From the NCBI GenBank assembly GCA_011037195.1, contig JAAEAF010004340.1:54836-118835 (forward strand): 64,000 nt of DNA. Direction: 5' to 3'. The notes under the pieces were generated by a model. That model was given only the letters and a program-made list of their open reading frames with translations, made no database searches and had not been told where the DNA came from. The position numbers and the translations under genes are program-made. Below are positions 11,101-21,000 of the stretch, piece by piece (positions within the stretch are counted from its first letter, which is position 1; the number at the start of each line of letters is the position of its first letter). This stretch comes from Triatoma infestans. Taxonomy: Eukaryota; Arthropoda; Insecta; Hemiptera; Reduviidae.

Positions 11101-14100
11101 GTTTTAGAGTTCTTGAAATTAGAAAAAGTTAACATATAATATTATACAAAGTTGTTTAACATTAAAAAAAAACAAAAACAAAATAAACTACAGTTAAATC
11201 ACAAATTATATTTCTGCTAATAATGTTGTAATGAAACATCGTCCTATATTTTCGCAAAATTATGCAACCAAAATTATATCAATTTAAAATAGGAGGAAAG
11301 GAAAGATTAGCCAGATTTACAAACTTCAACTCCAACTATCATAAATATAAGGAAAATTAGTAGGCTGGGATGTAGTTCCACTCCCACTCCCATTGTATTA
11401 CTTAAGATTCAAGTATTTGAAATTATGTTTTTCAAAGTTTGTGTTTTTTAAATTTTTAAGTATTTTTCGACATATAATACAGAACAAAATGTTCATTATT
11501 TTCTCTATTGTAGGACTGGTAACACTAATTCGCTTACAAGTAGATTCTAAAGAAATTATTTCTGAACGTGCCAGTAACAAGATAAAAGAAACAATTCTAC
11601 GTATGGGAGTGTTTTCAGTACTGATTCTTGTTTTGGGAGCTACAACATTTATTTGCCATATTTATCAATTTAAGAATGCGGATCTTTGGACAAAAAGTTT
11701 TAGAATTTATGTTTTGTAAGTAGAAATTTTTATAGATAAATGCTTTAAAGAGTTAAATTAAGAGTCGTATTTAATTGTTTCACCGGAGAAAATTTCACTA
11801 ATATTTATTTGATTTTTTTTTTTAGATGTAAACTTGGTATTGGTGAGGCAGGCTCCTCTGGTGAATGCAAAATGGGTTCACGCCCTAGTGTAGCCATGCT
11901 ACAGCTTCATGTATTGTCCTTGTTTTCTGTTGGAGTTTTAATGTCATCTTGGGTATGGACTCATACTACATTTAATACTTGGACAACGCTTATTGCCAGG
12001 TAACTTTTTCTGCTTCTTCATTTTTGAAAAGGATATTTGTACTATTGTTTAATAATTTTTTATTTTCATCTATTTAGTACATCCCTCTAATGTTCAATTG
12101 TCATATATTGATGCACATTGCATTACCTGTGGATAATTTATGTTTTATATAAATTCTAATTGTGACGAAAATTAATGAAGAAGAACTTAAGAAATGCGTT
12201 AAATTTTATCTATTTTATTTACTGCTCAGTGAGGAAAGTTTACATTCGTATTAGATATTCAAAATTGATATTTCACCGGAAATATATGTTTAAGAATGCC
12301 CGCCTAAAAAAGACGAGTTCTTCGCGAATGACCTGTGCAAATGTTTGTAAACATTAGAATTAAAAATCACAGGAAAAATCAAACTTGAAACTGCTTTTGA
12401 AACTTTGCTGGAGGTTTCCATTCTTCTTCGGCGAATTTTTTTTTTTTTCGTGATTTTGCTATTTCTTGAAATATACTGTTATAAAAACTAAGCAATTCAA
12501 AAGGTCATTTACTGTTTGAAATATTTTATTTTTTAATATTAAATTGGCGTCTTAATGTAATATTTAACTCTGCTAAAAGTTGATTCAAAATAAATTCAAA
12601 CGCCCAAAACTGTTGTTCGCCAGAAAGTGAAGCAAATAACGACCGAAAAAAAATATTCCAGCACTGTGAAACTGTCCTAAAATCGTTTTAAAATTTTAAA
12701 ACAATTTGTTGATATCTCTGTCTTTTCTATGAGGAATTATGGGGGCTCTTATCAGATTTTCATCATAAGTTTTCATTGGAAACACATGTTCTGGGTCTTT
12801 ATGTACACAAAATATAGTTTTTAGAGAAGTGTATTTTATGTATCTTGAGTGTTAACCTAAAAATTTACCTACGAAAGTTCTGTCTCTCCCATTTTTTTGT
12901 TTCAATTATTCGCAAATTTCTCAAACTGTCTAATATTCATTTAAACGTTACTAATTCTTTAACAATTAATAATCTTTTTTTTGTAAAAAACAAACCATCT
13001 CAAATCATGGTTTTGTAATGTTTGTTATAATAAAATATGAAAAGGAACAGTAGATTTTGACAGAGCTATTAAATCCTCGTATAGTGAGCATTTTTTTTTT
13101 CAACTATATCCCTCTTGGGATTAACTTTATTTTAATACTAATTTTGATAAACTACGCCTCGTTTGCCAACTTCTCTAACCAGTTCAAAATCAGTAAGAAC
13201 TGGTTAGAGAACTTTGATGGATTGTGCAAAGCTATGCCACGTTTGTGGATGACAAGAAGATGAAACCCTTATTCACTTACTGTGGGAAAGCTCAGTTTAC
13301 CGACAGCTGACAAGTTTCTTAACCTGAAAAACTAAAGCTCCGATATTGTTCTGGTATCATCACAAAAATCCATTAATTTTATTTATTTATGGTTTTTAAA
13401 TCTTATAAAATTTCGTTCGAATGCTCTTAATATTTAAGTCTACAGCCAAAATAGCAAAAGCCTGGCATTACCTTTATTGTTCAACCTATCTTGTTTATTT
13501 ATTAGTTTACCTTTTTCTCTTCATTGTTATCTTTACTTTGTTATATTCATAAAAACAAATGTAATTTTTAAGTTTTTAAACATTACCTCCTTACTTTATA
13601 CACTTACTCCCTTATATCTAATACATATTTATAGATTTTATTTGAAACATTTATTAGATGATTTTAGGAGCCTTTAAAGAACCATGATCTGACTTCTATC
13701 TCCCATTAAATAAACTTGAATACATTACGCAATTACATCATCTATGTACTAAGAACTGAGTTGTATAAATTCGAATTTTTAATTCATTAAATTTGACATT
13801 GGTCGCGACATGGTTCCACACTGGATATTTTTTTTTAATTTTCTCAATTTCCAGGCTGTTGAAGAAAGAAGTGAATCCAGGTAATGAAAAACAAACTAAA
13901 CCCAAGAAACATAAACTAATTGCCCAAGCATATTCCAAAAGAAAGAAATTTAATTCTGACGGCCATATTTCGATTAGTTTTCACAGCAGCCATAAGGATC
14001 CTGTAGGTAAGATTTTTTTATGTCAGCATAGAGGGGCTTGTTTTGGTAAAAAGTTCCAAGACTCAAGTTATTTCACTTTAAAAATGAAATAAAAAAATTA

Positions 14101-16084
14101 TGATTTAAGTGAAAATAATATTTACTTTTCGTAAGTGTGGATAGTATAGAAGTGTAGTTCTTTCATAGGATTAAATATTGAATTGAACAGTGGTGCAACT
14201 GGATCAGTTCGTTCAAGTTGGGCTGCAGCTTTGCCAAAACTGTTAACTAGAAGAGGTGCTCTGGTTGCAGCGACAAATTCAAATTCTTCACTTAGAAGAA
14301 ATTCGGTTGATTCACAAATCAGCTACAGCGTTAGAAGGTAATAAAATTCTTAATTACATTAATAATATACAAAATGCTTTTTGTAATCTGAATAAATTAA
14401 AAAACCTTTTTATTTATAGGGTCTCGGTAGAATCTCGTCGGCATTCTGTTGATTCCGCTGTATCTGTAAAAGTATCTGAAGTTACTCAAACTTTAGTGAA
14501 GAAAGTTTCGAAACCACGTCATAAAAGTCATCATCGTAGCAGTAGAGTTAGACGTCATTGTAGAAGTAAAAGTTCCAAAAGAAATAGTAGTAACGGTAGT
14601 GCCAAACCGCATAGAAACTCCGGATCGGCAAGTTCCAATGACAGCAATATAGTCATGAAGGTTTGTAATATTCTGATTATTTGTTGAAAATTTTATTCTT
14701 GCCATTAAAGATATAGAAATAAGGGGACCTATAAAAAGTAAACGCTTTTTATAATAACTACTTTGTTAACTTTGCTGTTGCCAAGTTAAAGGTCCATTCA
14801 GAATACTTTTTTCCACTAAGAATTATATATACAAATTGTTTCAAGGGAAACGATCAGATTTCTAAGTCAAAAGACCTCTGAGGGTATCAGAGACATTTTC
14901 CGTGGTAGCCTGCTTCATTTTGTGGTCATCGACCGGTTTCGGGCGTTCGCCCATCCTCAGGATGCGTTTTTCAGACAGTGTGCCAACACAGACTCGTACA
15001 GAGACTTAGTTTCACACTAACTGAGGTGTATTTTTAAATATACACCTCAGTATTTAAAAATACACCTCAGTTAGTGTGAAACTAAGTCTCTGTACGAGTC
15101 TGTGTTGGCACACTGTCTGAAAAACGCATCCTGAGGATGGGCGAAAGCCCGAAACCGGTCGATGACCACAAAATGAAGCAGGCTACCACGGAAAATGTCT
15201 CTGATGCTCTCCAGCTCTGCGGAACCAACCACCACAACAGACCTCTGAGGGTATATATCCAAAAATTTCACGTTAGAGTTAAATTAAGATTTTCACTCTC
15301 CGTCATGAGATCTCCGCAACACAAATTAGTGCAACCAAATTTCCGCCTAAAAAGATCTAGACGTACTTACACAATCTGGGGAAGCCAGGATTATGGTTTT
15401 TGTGTTAATAAATTACAGAAAGTTTATTTGGTTTTTTGCGTTTCTTATTTTTATTTAATTAGAAAATATTTTTCAATATTTATATGTATATATGACTCCT
15501 GATTAAGAGAAAATATTTTTTTAAGGCGTTTTTATGTTTTCCTAATTATTTATTTCTATTGCGTTTAAGGAAGGAAGTTAAGAACAAGGATGTCAAGTAG
15601 TTTAGTGATTTTAAACTTCGGGGAAACATGGTAATTTAAGACTTTGCAGATATATATAATAAATATCAATGTATTTCAGCAGTTACTTATGGCACTGACC
15701 GAATCTGGAGGTATTGGAAGCGGTATCAAATCTACTAGTCGAAGTAGTTTAAAAGCATTAGGTTATACTGGTGTGCCTTGTAAACCAAATACTGGTAGAA
15801 GAGATGCGACGGCTGGCCTAGAAGAAGATTTTGCACAATTAGCTGATCAGCTTTTAAAAAGAGGGTCTCAAAATAGTAATTCATCCTCTTCATCCCGTAG
15901 TAGTTCCCCAAATGAATTGTTACAGATGTGTCCACTTAATAATATTGACAAAGTAAGAACAATGTTTACATTAACAATTTTTATTTTATTCAACATCATT
16001 TTTCATTTGATAATAAGGATAATCTAAGATAATTTTCTTATTCCATATTTTCTATTTCAGGTTCAAGTTCAAGAATGCAATTAA
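7935..16084 (+). CDS. smo: Smoothened, exons from end of TM1 to stop (5'-partial)
   Basis: Class-F GPCR-like Hedgehog signal transducer that acts in the plasma and endosomal membrane downstream of Patched. Ten exons (7935-8107, 8206-8324, 8412-8636, 11514-11715, 11826-11999, 13855-14006, 14169-14337, 14420-14660, 15680-15952, 16061-16084) join in phase to 1752 bases: 583 residues plus a stop. They hold the end of TM1 through TM7 and the whole cytoplasmic tail. Family hallmarks are [20 protein letters not shown]...[33 protein letters not shown] and SSWVWT. The tail keeps the [14 protein letters not shown] and [16 protein letters not shown] blocks, two RRxS protein-kinase-A sites (RRNSVDS and RRHSVDS) and an Arg/His-rich stretch. 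The signal peptide, cysteine-rich domain and most of TM1 must lie upstream of the window. Confidence 0.95.
8206..8324 (+). CDS. smo: smo exon (ECL1 and TM3)
   Basis: Acceptor ttacag. The split codon AG|T gives the Ser of SAGENLSC. It ends with [12 protein letters not shown] plus one base before gtgagc. It encodes TM3. Confidence 0.92.
8412..8636 (+). CDS. smo: smo exon (ICL2, TM4, ECL2, TM5)
   Basis: The G|GT split codon opens [16 protein letters not shown]. It holds TM4, the ECL2 motif [12 protein letters not shown] and TM5, ending ...YFLSK plus one base before gtaaga. Part of it (8437-8469) is duplicated in the preceding intron. Confidence 0.93.
9109..10029 (-). mobile_element. Internally deleted mariner (921 bp) in smo intron
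   Basis: Terminal inverted repeats of about 30 bp (cgaggtgtgtaaattaagta... at 9109, its reverse complement ending 10029) are flanked by TA duplications (9107-9108 and 10030-10031). The interior carries the two ends of a mariner transposase on the minus strand. It lies in the intron between the TM5 and TM6 exons of smo. An intact mariner is about 1.3 kb, so roughly 400 bp is missing. Confidence 0.95.
9169..9838 (-). pseudogene. Mariner transposase, central catalytic part deleted
   Basis: From the ATG at 9838 the N-terminal helix-turn-helix half is open ([10 protein letters not shown]..., [10 protein letters not shown], then [14 protein letters not shown]). The frame then shifts and the C-terminal part resumes at [10 protein letters not shown] with [13 protein letters not shown] and [10 protein letters not shown]. 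The junction is near 9470-9475. The segment with the first two catalytic aspartates is gone, so this copy cannot make active enzyme. It could be mobilised in trans because both inverted repeats remain. Confidence 0.92.
10030..11513. other. smo intron, AT-rich, no gene
   Basis: No coding exon recognised. A degenerate motif of the form gaaatgtcgg followed by TTGAATTT-like sequence recurs at about 10327, 10590-10640 and 10772, suggesting an old tandem or dispersed repeat. Confidence 0.5.
11514..11715 (+). CDS. smo: smo exon (ICL3 and TM6)
   Basis: After ctattgtag. The split Gly codon opens GLVTLIRL. It contains [16 protein letters not shown], matching the conserved ICL3/TM6 boundary, then TM6 and SFRIYV. 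It ends with two bases of a Leu codon before gtaagt. Confidence 0.92.
11826..11999 (+). CDS. smo: smo exon (ECL3 and TM7)
   Basis: After a T-rich acceptor. The split codon TT|A gives LCKLGIG. RPSV and SSWVWT mark TM7; the Trp of WVWT is the position whose mutation activates human SMO. It ends IAR split before gtaact. Confidence 0.92.
12000..13090. other. smo intron with a repeat-A fragment
   Basis: Between the TM7 and tail exons. The segment around 12260-12330 has the tttcaccggaaatatatgtt phrase that marks the repeat-A family found complete at 31895 and 45520. Otherwise AT-rich with nothing recognised. Confidence 0.4.
13100..13730 (+). pseudogene. LINE 3' fragment in smo intron
   Basis: Around 13225-13320 the plus strand gives pieces of the C-terminal Cys/His motif of Jockey/CR1-type LINEs ([16 protein letters not shown], across one frameshift). 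An AT-rich tail ends near an ATTAAATAAA-like signal at about 13705. A small hairpin of ctctaaccagtt and its complement lies at 13170-13210. Confidence 0.45.
13855..14006 (+). CDS. smo: smo exon (proximal cytoplasmic tail)
   Basis: After tttccag. It encodes [14 protein letters not shown] and the conserved [16 protein letters not shown] block, then [14 protein letters not shown], ending one base into a Gly codon before gtaaga. Confidence 0.88.
14169..14337 (+). CDS. smo: smo exon (SSWAA block and first RRxS site)
   Basis: After ttcatag. It encodes [20 protein letters not shown], aligned to the conserved tail helix, then [12 protein letters not shown], a PKA consensus followed by acidic/Ser spacing suited to casein kinase 1. 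It ends at a split Arg codon before gtaata. Confidence 0.88.
14420..14660 (+). CDS. smo: smo exon (second RRxS site, basic cluster)
   Basis: After atttatag. It opens [19 protein letters not shown], near-identical to the PKA/CK1 region of Drosophila Smo. An Arg/His/Ser-rich stretch follows (about 14515-14625), comparable to the Arg clusters that hold fly Smo closed. It ends in phase 0 before gtttgt. Confidence 0.88.
14927..14964 (-). ncRNA. Hammerhead-ribozyme-like motif (left arm)
   Basis: On the minus strand: CATC, CTGAGGA, a GGGCG/CGCCC hairpin, GAAA, CCGGTC, GATG. This matches the CUGANGA / helix II / GAAA / UH layout, with CATC and GATG as helix I. One unpaired T lies between the core A and helix II. 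The stem III bases CCGG leave no loop, so cleavage would need a dimer. Confidence 0.55.
15127..15164 (+). ncRNA. Hammerhead-ribozyme-like motif (right arm)
   Basis: Same organisation as the left arm: CTGAGGA core, GGGC-GAAA-GCCC hairpin, GAAA, CCGGTC then GATG pairing with upstream CATC. The variable position 7 of the core is G here. Confidence 0.55.
15680..15952 (+). CDS. smo: smo exon (distal tail)
   Basis: After tgtatttcag, phase 0 at both ends, 91 codons ([11 protein letters not shown]... to NNIDK). Serine-rich and low in conservation, so the assignment rests on phase, open frame, splice signals and position. [14 protein letters not shown] looks like a short amphipathic helix. Confidence 0.75.
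16061..16084 (+). CDS. smo: smo last exon (VQVQECN, stop)
   Basis: After ctatttcag. Seven codons in phase, then TAA. It is short, so least certain, but the phase is right and a polyadenylation signal follows 160 bases downstream. Confidence 0.65.
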   Translation, partial: VQVQECN

Positions 16085-16245
16085 TCATGAATGTTTTGTG
16101 ATTTAAACTAACAAATATTTATGCCTAAGATGTGAATACTTTATCTGTAAATAATTCCTTTTTTACATTTTTTAAAATTTTTTTGTGTTCATTTTGTAAT
16201 GTTGCGAGATTTAAATTATCGAAAAAAGAAAAAAATTGCCACTCG

Positions 16246-16251
16246 AATAAA
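16246..16251 (+). other. smo polyadenylation signal AATAAA
   Basis: First canonical AATAAA downstream of the smo stop on the sense strand, in AT-rich 3' untranslated sequence (16085 to about 16270). Confidence 0.55.
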
Positions 16252-16511
16252 TATTGTTTACCAATCTTATTTTAAAACCATTTTGCTTTAGAGTTCATTA
16301 TTTTCAAATGTTGAATATTTTATTAAATTAAGATTTATTATTACGAACAGTGCAGAGAAAAGAAACATCTTGATTCTCTTCTACTAGTTTTTGTGATCAT
16401 GTTTAAAAGATATAATAAGATTGGCAATACAAAACAGTATTTTTGGACATGAAATAATTGGAACCCTGATCTTGAACTCTGACTGACAGATGTCAAATGC
16501 TTTTAACCTAT

Positions 16512-16832
16512 TAACTGCTACTCTTATAGAGAGGACGCCTAGTCCCCATTTGTCAGAACTGTGATGATGGAGTTAAGGAAACGGTGTATCACTATTTATG
16601 TCAGTGTCTCCGTATCGCTGGTATTAGGTTTCGTGTATTTCGGAGGCCATCACTCTCGCGGGACTTGCTTGGGAGGGTTGGAGCTGAAAGATATTGTAGA
16701 CAAACCGATAGACTACCGGGGGAGATTAATTAGGGGGATGATTTGAGGGGGAAATTGGGGAGATAAAAGCCACATAGGCTTAGGTTCCAAGCCGATAAGC
16801 ACCCACTTTAATAATAATAACTGCTACTCTTA
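16512..16832 (+). mobile_element. 5'-truncated I/R1-type LINE tail with 15-bp target duplication
   Basis: A 15-bp direct repeat taactgctactctta (16512-16526 and 16818-16832) brackets a 291-bp insert that ends in (TAA)n. The insert encodes CQNCDDGVKETVYHYLCQC, the Cys/His motif at the C terminus of I/R1-clade LINEs, followed by RVFRRPSLSRDLLGR-like residues in a shifted frame. It lies just downstream of smo. Confidence 0.8.
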
Positions 16833-16969
16833 AGAGTAATAGTGCTAACTATTAAGAATTTCCGTCAAGTTAAATCTCTCATACTGAATATTAGAATATA
16901 TATATATATATATATATATCCGTCCTTTTTTTTTCTACAACCCCTCGGTTTGCAGGCAAACGTCTCAAC

Positions 16970-17560
16970 TTTGATACTGTCTGCAATAAAAAGATCGCCG
17001 ATTGAAATTGACGGAGGTAGATGAGATTGGTGGCATATCAAAAGAAAAGGCGCATCACATTCTAAATGAAATCTTGGGGATGAGAAAATGATCAGCAATG
17101 TGTGGGTGCCGCATTTCAAAAAACAAATCAAAAACTGCAACGCGTGATGGTATCGGAAAAATGTTTAGCTCTTTACGAGTCCAACCTAACAGACTTTTTT
17201 GTGGCAGCTTGTTACTGTGGACGAAACTTGGATCCACCAATAGCAATCGAAATAGTTGGTAAGTGAGAACCAACGCCGAAAAAAGACCGAAAAGGGGGCC
17301 CATCTGCTGGGAAGGTCATGGCCATAGTTTTGTAGGACACGAAAAGAATCTTGTTGGTAGATTATTTAGCAGAAGGGCAGGACGATTAATGCCGAATATT
17401 ATTCGTATTACCTTCTGAATCAGTTAAAACAAAAAATTATGGAAAAAAGGCCAGGCTTGGCGAAGAAAAAAGTTCTGTTTCATCAGGACAACGCTCCCAG
17501 CACTTTTCTACAACTCCTCATTTCCAGTGAAAATGGTGGCAATGTTATGAAATGGAACGA
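16970..17560 (+). pseudogene. Mariner transposase relic
   Basis: The plus strand gives broken pieces in mariner order: a second helix-turn-helix (about 17000-17090), VTVDETWIHH with the first catalytic Asp (about 17210-17240), GKVMA.V (about 17315), EYYSYYLLNQL, EKRPGLAKKKVLFHQDNAPS with the second Asp (about 17440-17500). Many stops and frameshifts. The third catalytic region (YSPDL-type) is not found. An (AT)n run at 16897-16918 precedes it. Confidence 0.75.
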
Positions 17561-17850
17561 TGTTGAAAGAACATACATATTCGCATACGATATCTACCCT
17601 TTGAAATATAAGACTTGCACCCCAAGTAGTATAATATCATAAATTAAGTAACAATATAATTTTATGAACATTTCTTTTTTCTTTCTCTCAGAAATTAAGT
17701 GATTCGAGGTTTAATGGAAGAAAAATTATGAGTTTTAAAGGAAAAAGTAATAGAAAAACTGATCATAATAAGCTTTTCTTTTTTGAAAAAGGAAAGAAAG
17801 AAAACAGAAAATGTTCTCTTAAAGAATTAAGAAATTCTTAATTAACTTTA

Positions 17851-18017
17851 CTAAAACAAATGAGGTGCACCGCTTATTTCTTTGACATGAACAAATTGAC
17901 TTTCATCAAATTTAACATAACCATTTCTAAAAAATATTTCTTCATTGTTATACCATTCTGGAATGCAAAAATCTGGAAAGAAAACGGAGCATTCCTTTTC
18001 TGCTGACTGTGCTGAAT
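17851..18017 (-). CDS. NME6-like copy b, exon 4 and stop
   Basis: After attttag. DSAQSAEKECSVFFPDF then IPEWYNNEEIFFRNGYV, ending GAPHLF and stop. It matches the NME6 C-terminal segment. Confidence 0.88.
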
Positions 18018-21000
18018 CTAAAATAATATACAATTTTTAAATTAAAAACCGTTCACAACATTTTAAGGAAAACTTGTTTTTCGTTAAATCTTCATGAAAT
18101 GATTAGTGAACGCAAAATATAATATAATTAGAAAAAAAATAATGATAATTAAGTTGTTAGCTTATTAATTTTTTTACTTGAACTTAGGCACTATTTGCTA
18201 CTCTTTTAAAAAATGGTTTAAAAAAATACACAATTCTCAAATCATTAAATTAAAATTGCAACTGCCTAATTACCAGATCCATGTGTAGCATTCCTAGTGT
18301 TCGAAAGTCCATACAATCCTCTGTATGAAAAAGGATCTTCAAGATGAGCTTCACAAGCTCTAGTAATACCCATCATATGTCTCCATTTTGTAATACAGTT
18401 TTCCCGAGCTAGCAAAAAAGATTCTATTGGACCACTAAAATAAATGTTTACAAGAAATTTGTTTTCAAATGAACAATTATAGGATAAAACTTGAAATATT
18501 TTAACACAATACCATTGATCTCAAAAAAAAAAAATCGTTTAAATATACAAATTAATTTTAAAGTGTAAATATATTATAAAGAGTTTCATAAATATTACTC
18601 GGGATTTTTTCGTATACGACAATCGTCTTGGAAAAGTTCATGGAGTTACATGGGAAAAGTTGGGGTTAGTTCTAGATTCTGTAGATATATACGTATACCG
18701 GAGCTATAAAGAGCATACAATCTTAGAAGTCTTATTAAGTCTACCCAGAATCAAACTTTTATGGCCAAAGCTCTGTTCGCCCTTGTGAAGGGTAAGTGTG
18801 TTTCAAGTAACTTGAATACGGAATCTGCAGGAAATGTAACAAAGTGCACTTCTGATGTTTTAAAGTGTGTATAGTAGTTTGATGGAGTTCCCTTATCAGG
18901 GCAATCTAATGGGGTTCTGAGGGGTTCCATGGCATAGGAAGCTACTATTAACAAGTAATTTGAAATTCATAGAGTAATATCCCCGAATAGCTTTAGCTAG
19001 AGCATTTGACACCGAAAGCAAGCTTAAATTTGACACCTCTGGGATAAAGAAACCTTTCATTAGTCTGCTGCCAATTTAAAAATCATTAAAAAAAAACACC
19101 ATATAAACATCTCATTATAAAAAAAACACATTTTAATAATACATTCATATTATATTTCAATATAACAGAAAAATTACATCATTAAAATCACTGCAATGTC
19201 TGGTTAGTTCATTTTTATAAATACAAAAAAATTACTAAACAAATAAGAATTTTTAATTAATTTATTTTTTGAAATTTAATTATATCCATCGCTTGTGTTA
19301 GTAATTCAAGCATAATACGGTTTGCATGGTGGTGACAAGAAGTAGGGCTTAAGTGCTACACATTAATCATTAATGGAAATTTTTGAAAAAATGTAAAATG
19401 TACACAATAATTCGTAAGTGCTAGTTTTCTAAGATTTTTATTATTTTGCGCATTTAACAATTTCGGAATTTTGGCGCCCCATCATCTGTGGCCCTGGGTG
19501 CAAATGTCCTTCTGCCACTGTTGTCTAGATAAGCCACAATCTCTCAAGCAGAGAAGATAGTACAACCAGCAAAGCTAATGAGATTAAAGACAAAATATGA
19601 ATTATGGATTTCCAATATACGGGTACATTAGAGTACTGTCCCACAAGAAAATGAGACTTCTTAGAGTTGTCGGTTTTTTTCAAAGCTTTATTAAGTAGGC
19701 CTACTTAAATGCCATTGCAGTCTTAACAAGCCGAACGGTTTGGCAAATCATAGCCTTTAAAAGTTTCCCTAGGCTTGCAACGCAGAGGTCCCGGCATGGA
19801 ATCCAGCTGTGCTACCATTAGATTTTCTCTTCCCAGGAGCCTCTATTGCCTACACCCCCAAGGGGTGTATGCAGTTACTTGGGGAGTAGCGACCCTACGG
19901 GTTACCACAGCTCAGTACTGCATGCACCTCATCAGAACAGTACACAATTCACTTAAACTACACACGTTCTACACTTTACTGACAAGAATAAACACAGTGC
20001 ACAAACTAGGGCCTCCGTCCCTAGTTAACTGGCGAAAGCCAAAGAAGGAGAAGGGATTAGCTCAGTGGAAGCGCGCTGGGCTAGCATCGCGGAGGTCCCG
20101 GGTTCGAATCTAGCTGTGGCCCTTAGATTTTTTCTTCCTAGAAGCCTCTACAACTCACTGTCCGGTGATCGGCAGTGCTGTCTGTAGCTAGAGAACGCTG
20201 CTTGGAGGCCGCTGTGCATTGGAGAAGGCTCCAGGGGCACAATAGATCTTTCAGGTCGCAGTGCAACAATCCCCTACAAAAATCTTCAATCTACTGCCTA
20301 CCTTATAGTCCGGTGAAGGACAGTGTTGTCTGTAACGAAAAAACACTGTCGGGAGGCCGGCAGTGCATTGAGAAGGCTCCCAATGACCATAGATGATAAC
20401 GCACCTTAAATTAAAATGAAAGTTTTGGGAAAGATTCTAGGTAATACTGAGATTTTCTGTACTCACAGCCTATTCAACTCCCACCCTTCTTCAAGATCTA
20501 ATCATTTACTATGGATACAGTAATTAATTAAGTATACCATGAAGAATTATGGGTAACTAACATAGTCATTAAACCATTTTGACGATACGTGGGTATTTAC
20601 GGATTATTTTCCAGATCTTTATTGCAGAGCAAGCTCATCACGATAGTTCAATTCTCTAATATCTTATATAGGGAATAATGAAGAGAAAAAGACAGACAGA
20701 AACTGTATTTGGGATATTACGTCTGATTGTTTACAAAGAGATATGTTGGGAGCCATGTTGTCCAGAATAACTCAGTTTTGCCGTCTAGTTTTTAGTCGTA
20801 ATTAAAAAAACACGACGTTGCCATATGCCCTGTGGGAGTCAGTGGAGGAACTGCGGTAACAGGCTTTATAAGTGCGACTGTTAATTCCAATGTTTTAAAT
20901 GGGAAAAGTTCTATTATCTTTTAACATTAAATAAAATAAAAACAAATTATTCAGAGCTTGTAGTATTTAAATTTATATATAAATTCTTGTCACCTCTATC

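Larger units (their letters stand above)
14888..15238. mobile_element. Foldback retroelement with two hammerhead-like cores
   Basis: Two inverted copies of one unit meet near 15050 (cacctcag palindrome). The element is flanked by a 16-bp exact direct repeat, agacctctgagggtat, at 14872-14887 and 15239-15254, taken as a target-site duplication. Each arm carries a hammerhead-type core. The right arm extends about 45 bp further than the left. It lies in the smo intron between 14660 and 15680. Long duplications and inverted terminal units fit Penelope-like elements or retrozymes better than a DNA transposon. Confidence 0.75.

Noticed and set aside
15137..15502. 121-codon frame as a gene
   Set aside because: It runs through the right arm of the foldback element and out into smo intron; no family match, and the frame is not kept in other copies.
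14661..15679. An additional smo exon between the basic-cluster exon and the distal-tail exon
   Set aside because: No in-phase open segment with splice signals; the space is largely taken by the foldback element, and the flanking exons already join in phase 0.
20053..20125. tRNA-Ala-like sequences at 20053, 29777, 34497 and 60824 as tRNA genes
   Set aside because: A and B boxes are present, but the 3' side does not pair back into an acceptor stem, and the same non-tRNA body follows each time, so they are SINE heads.
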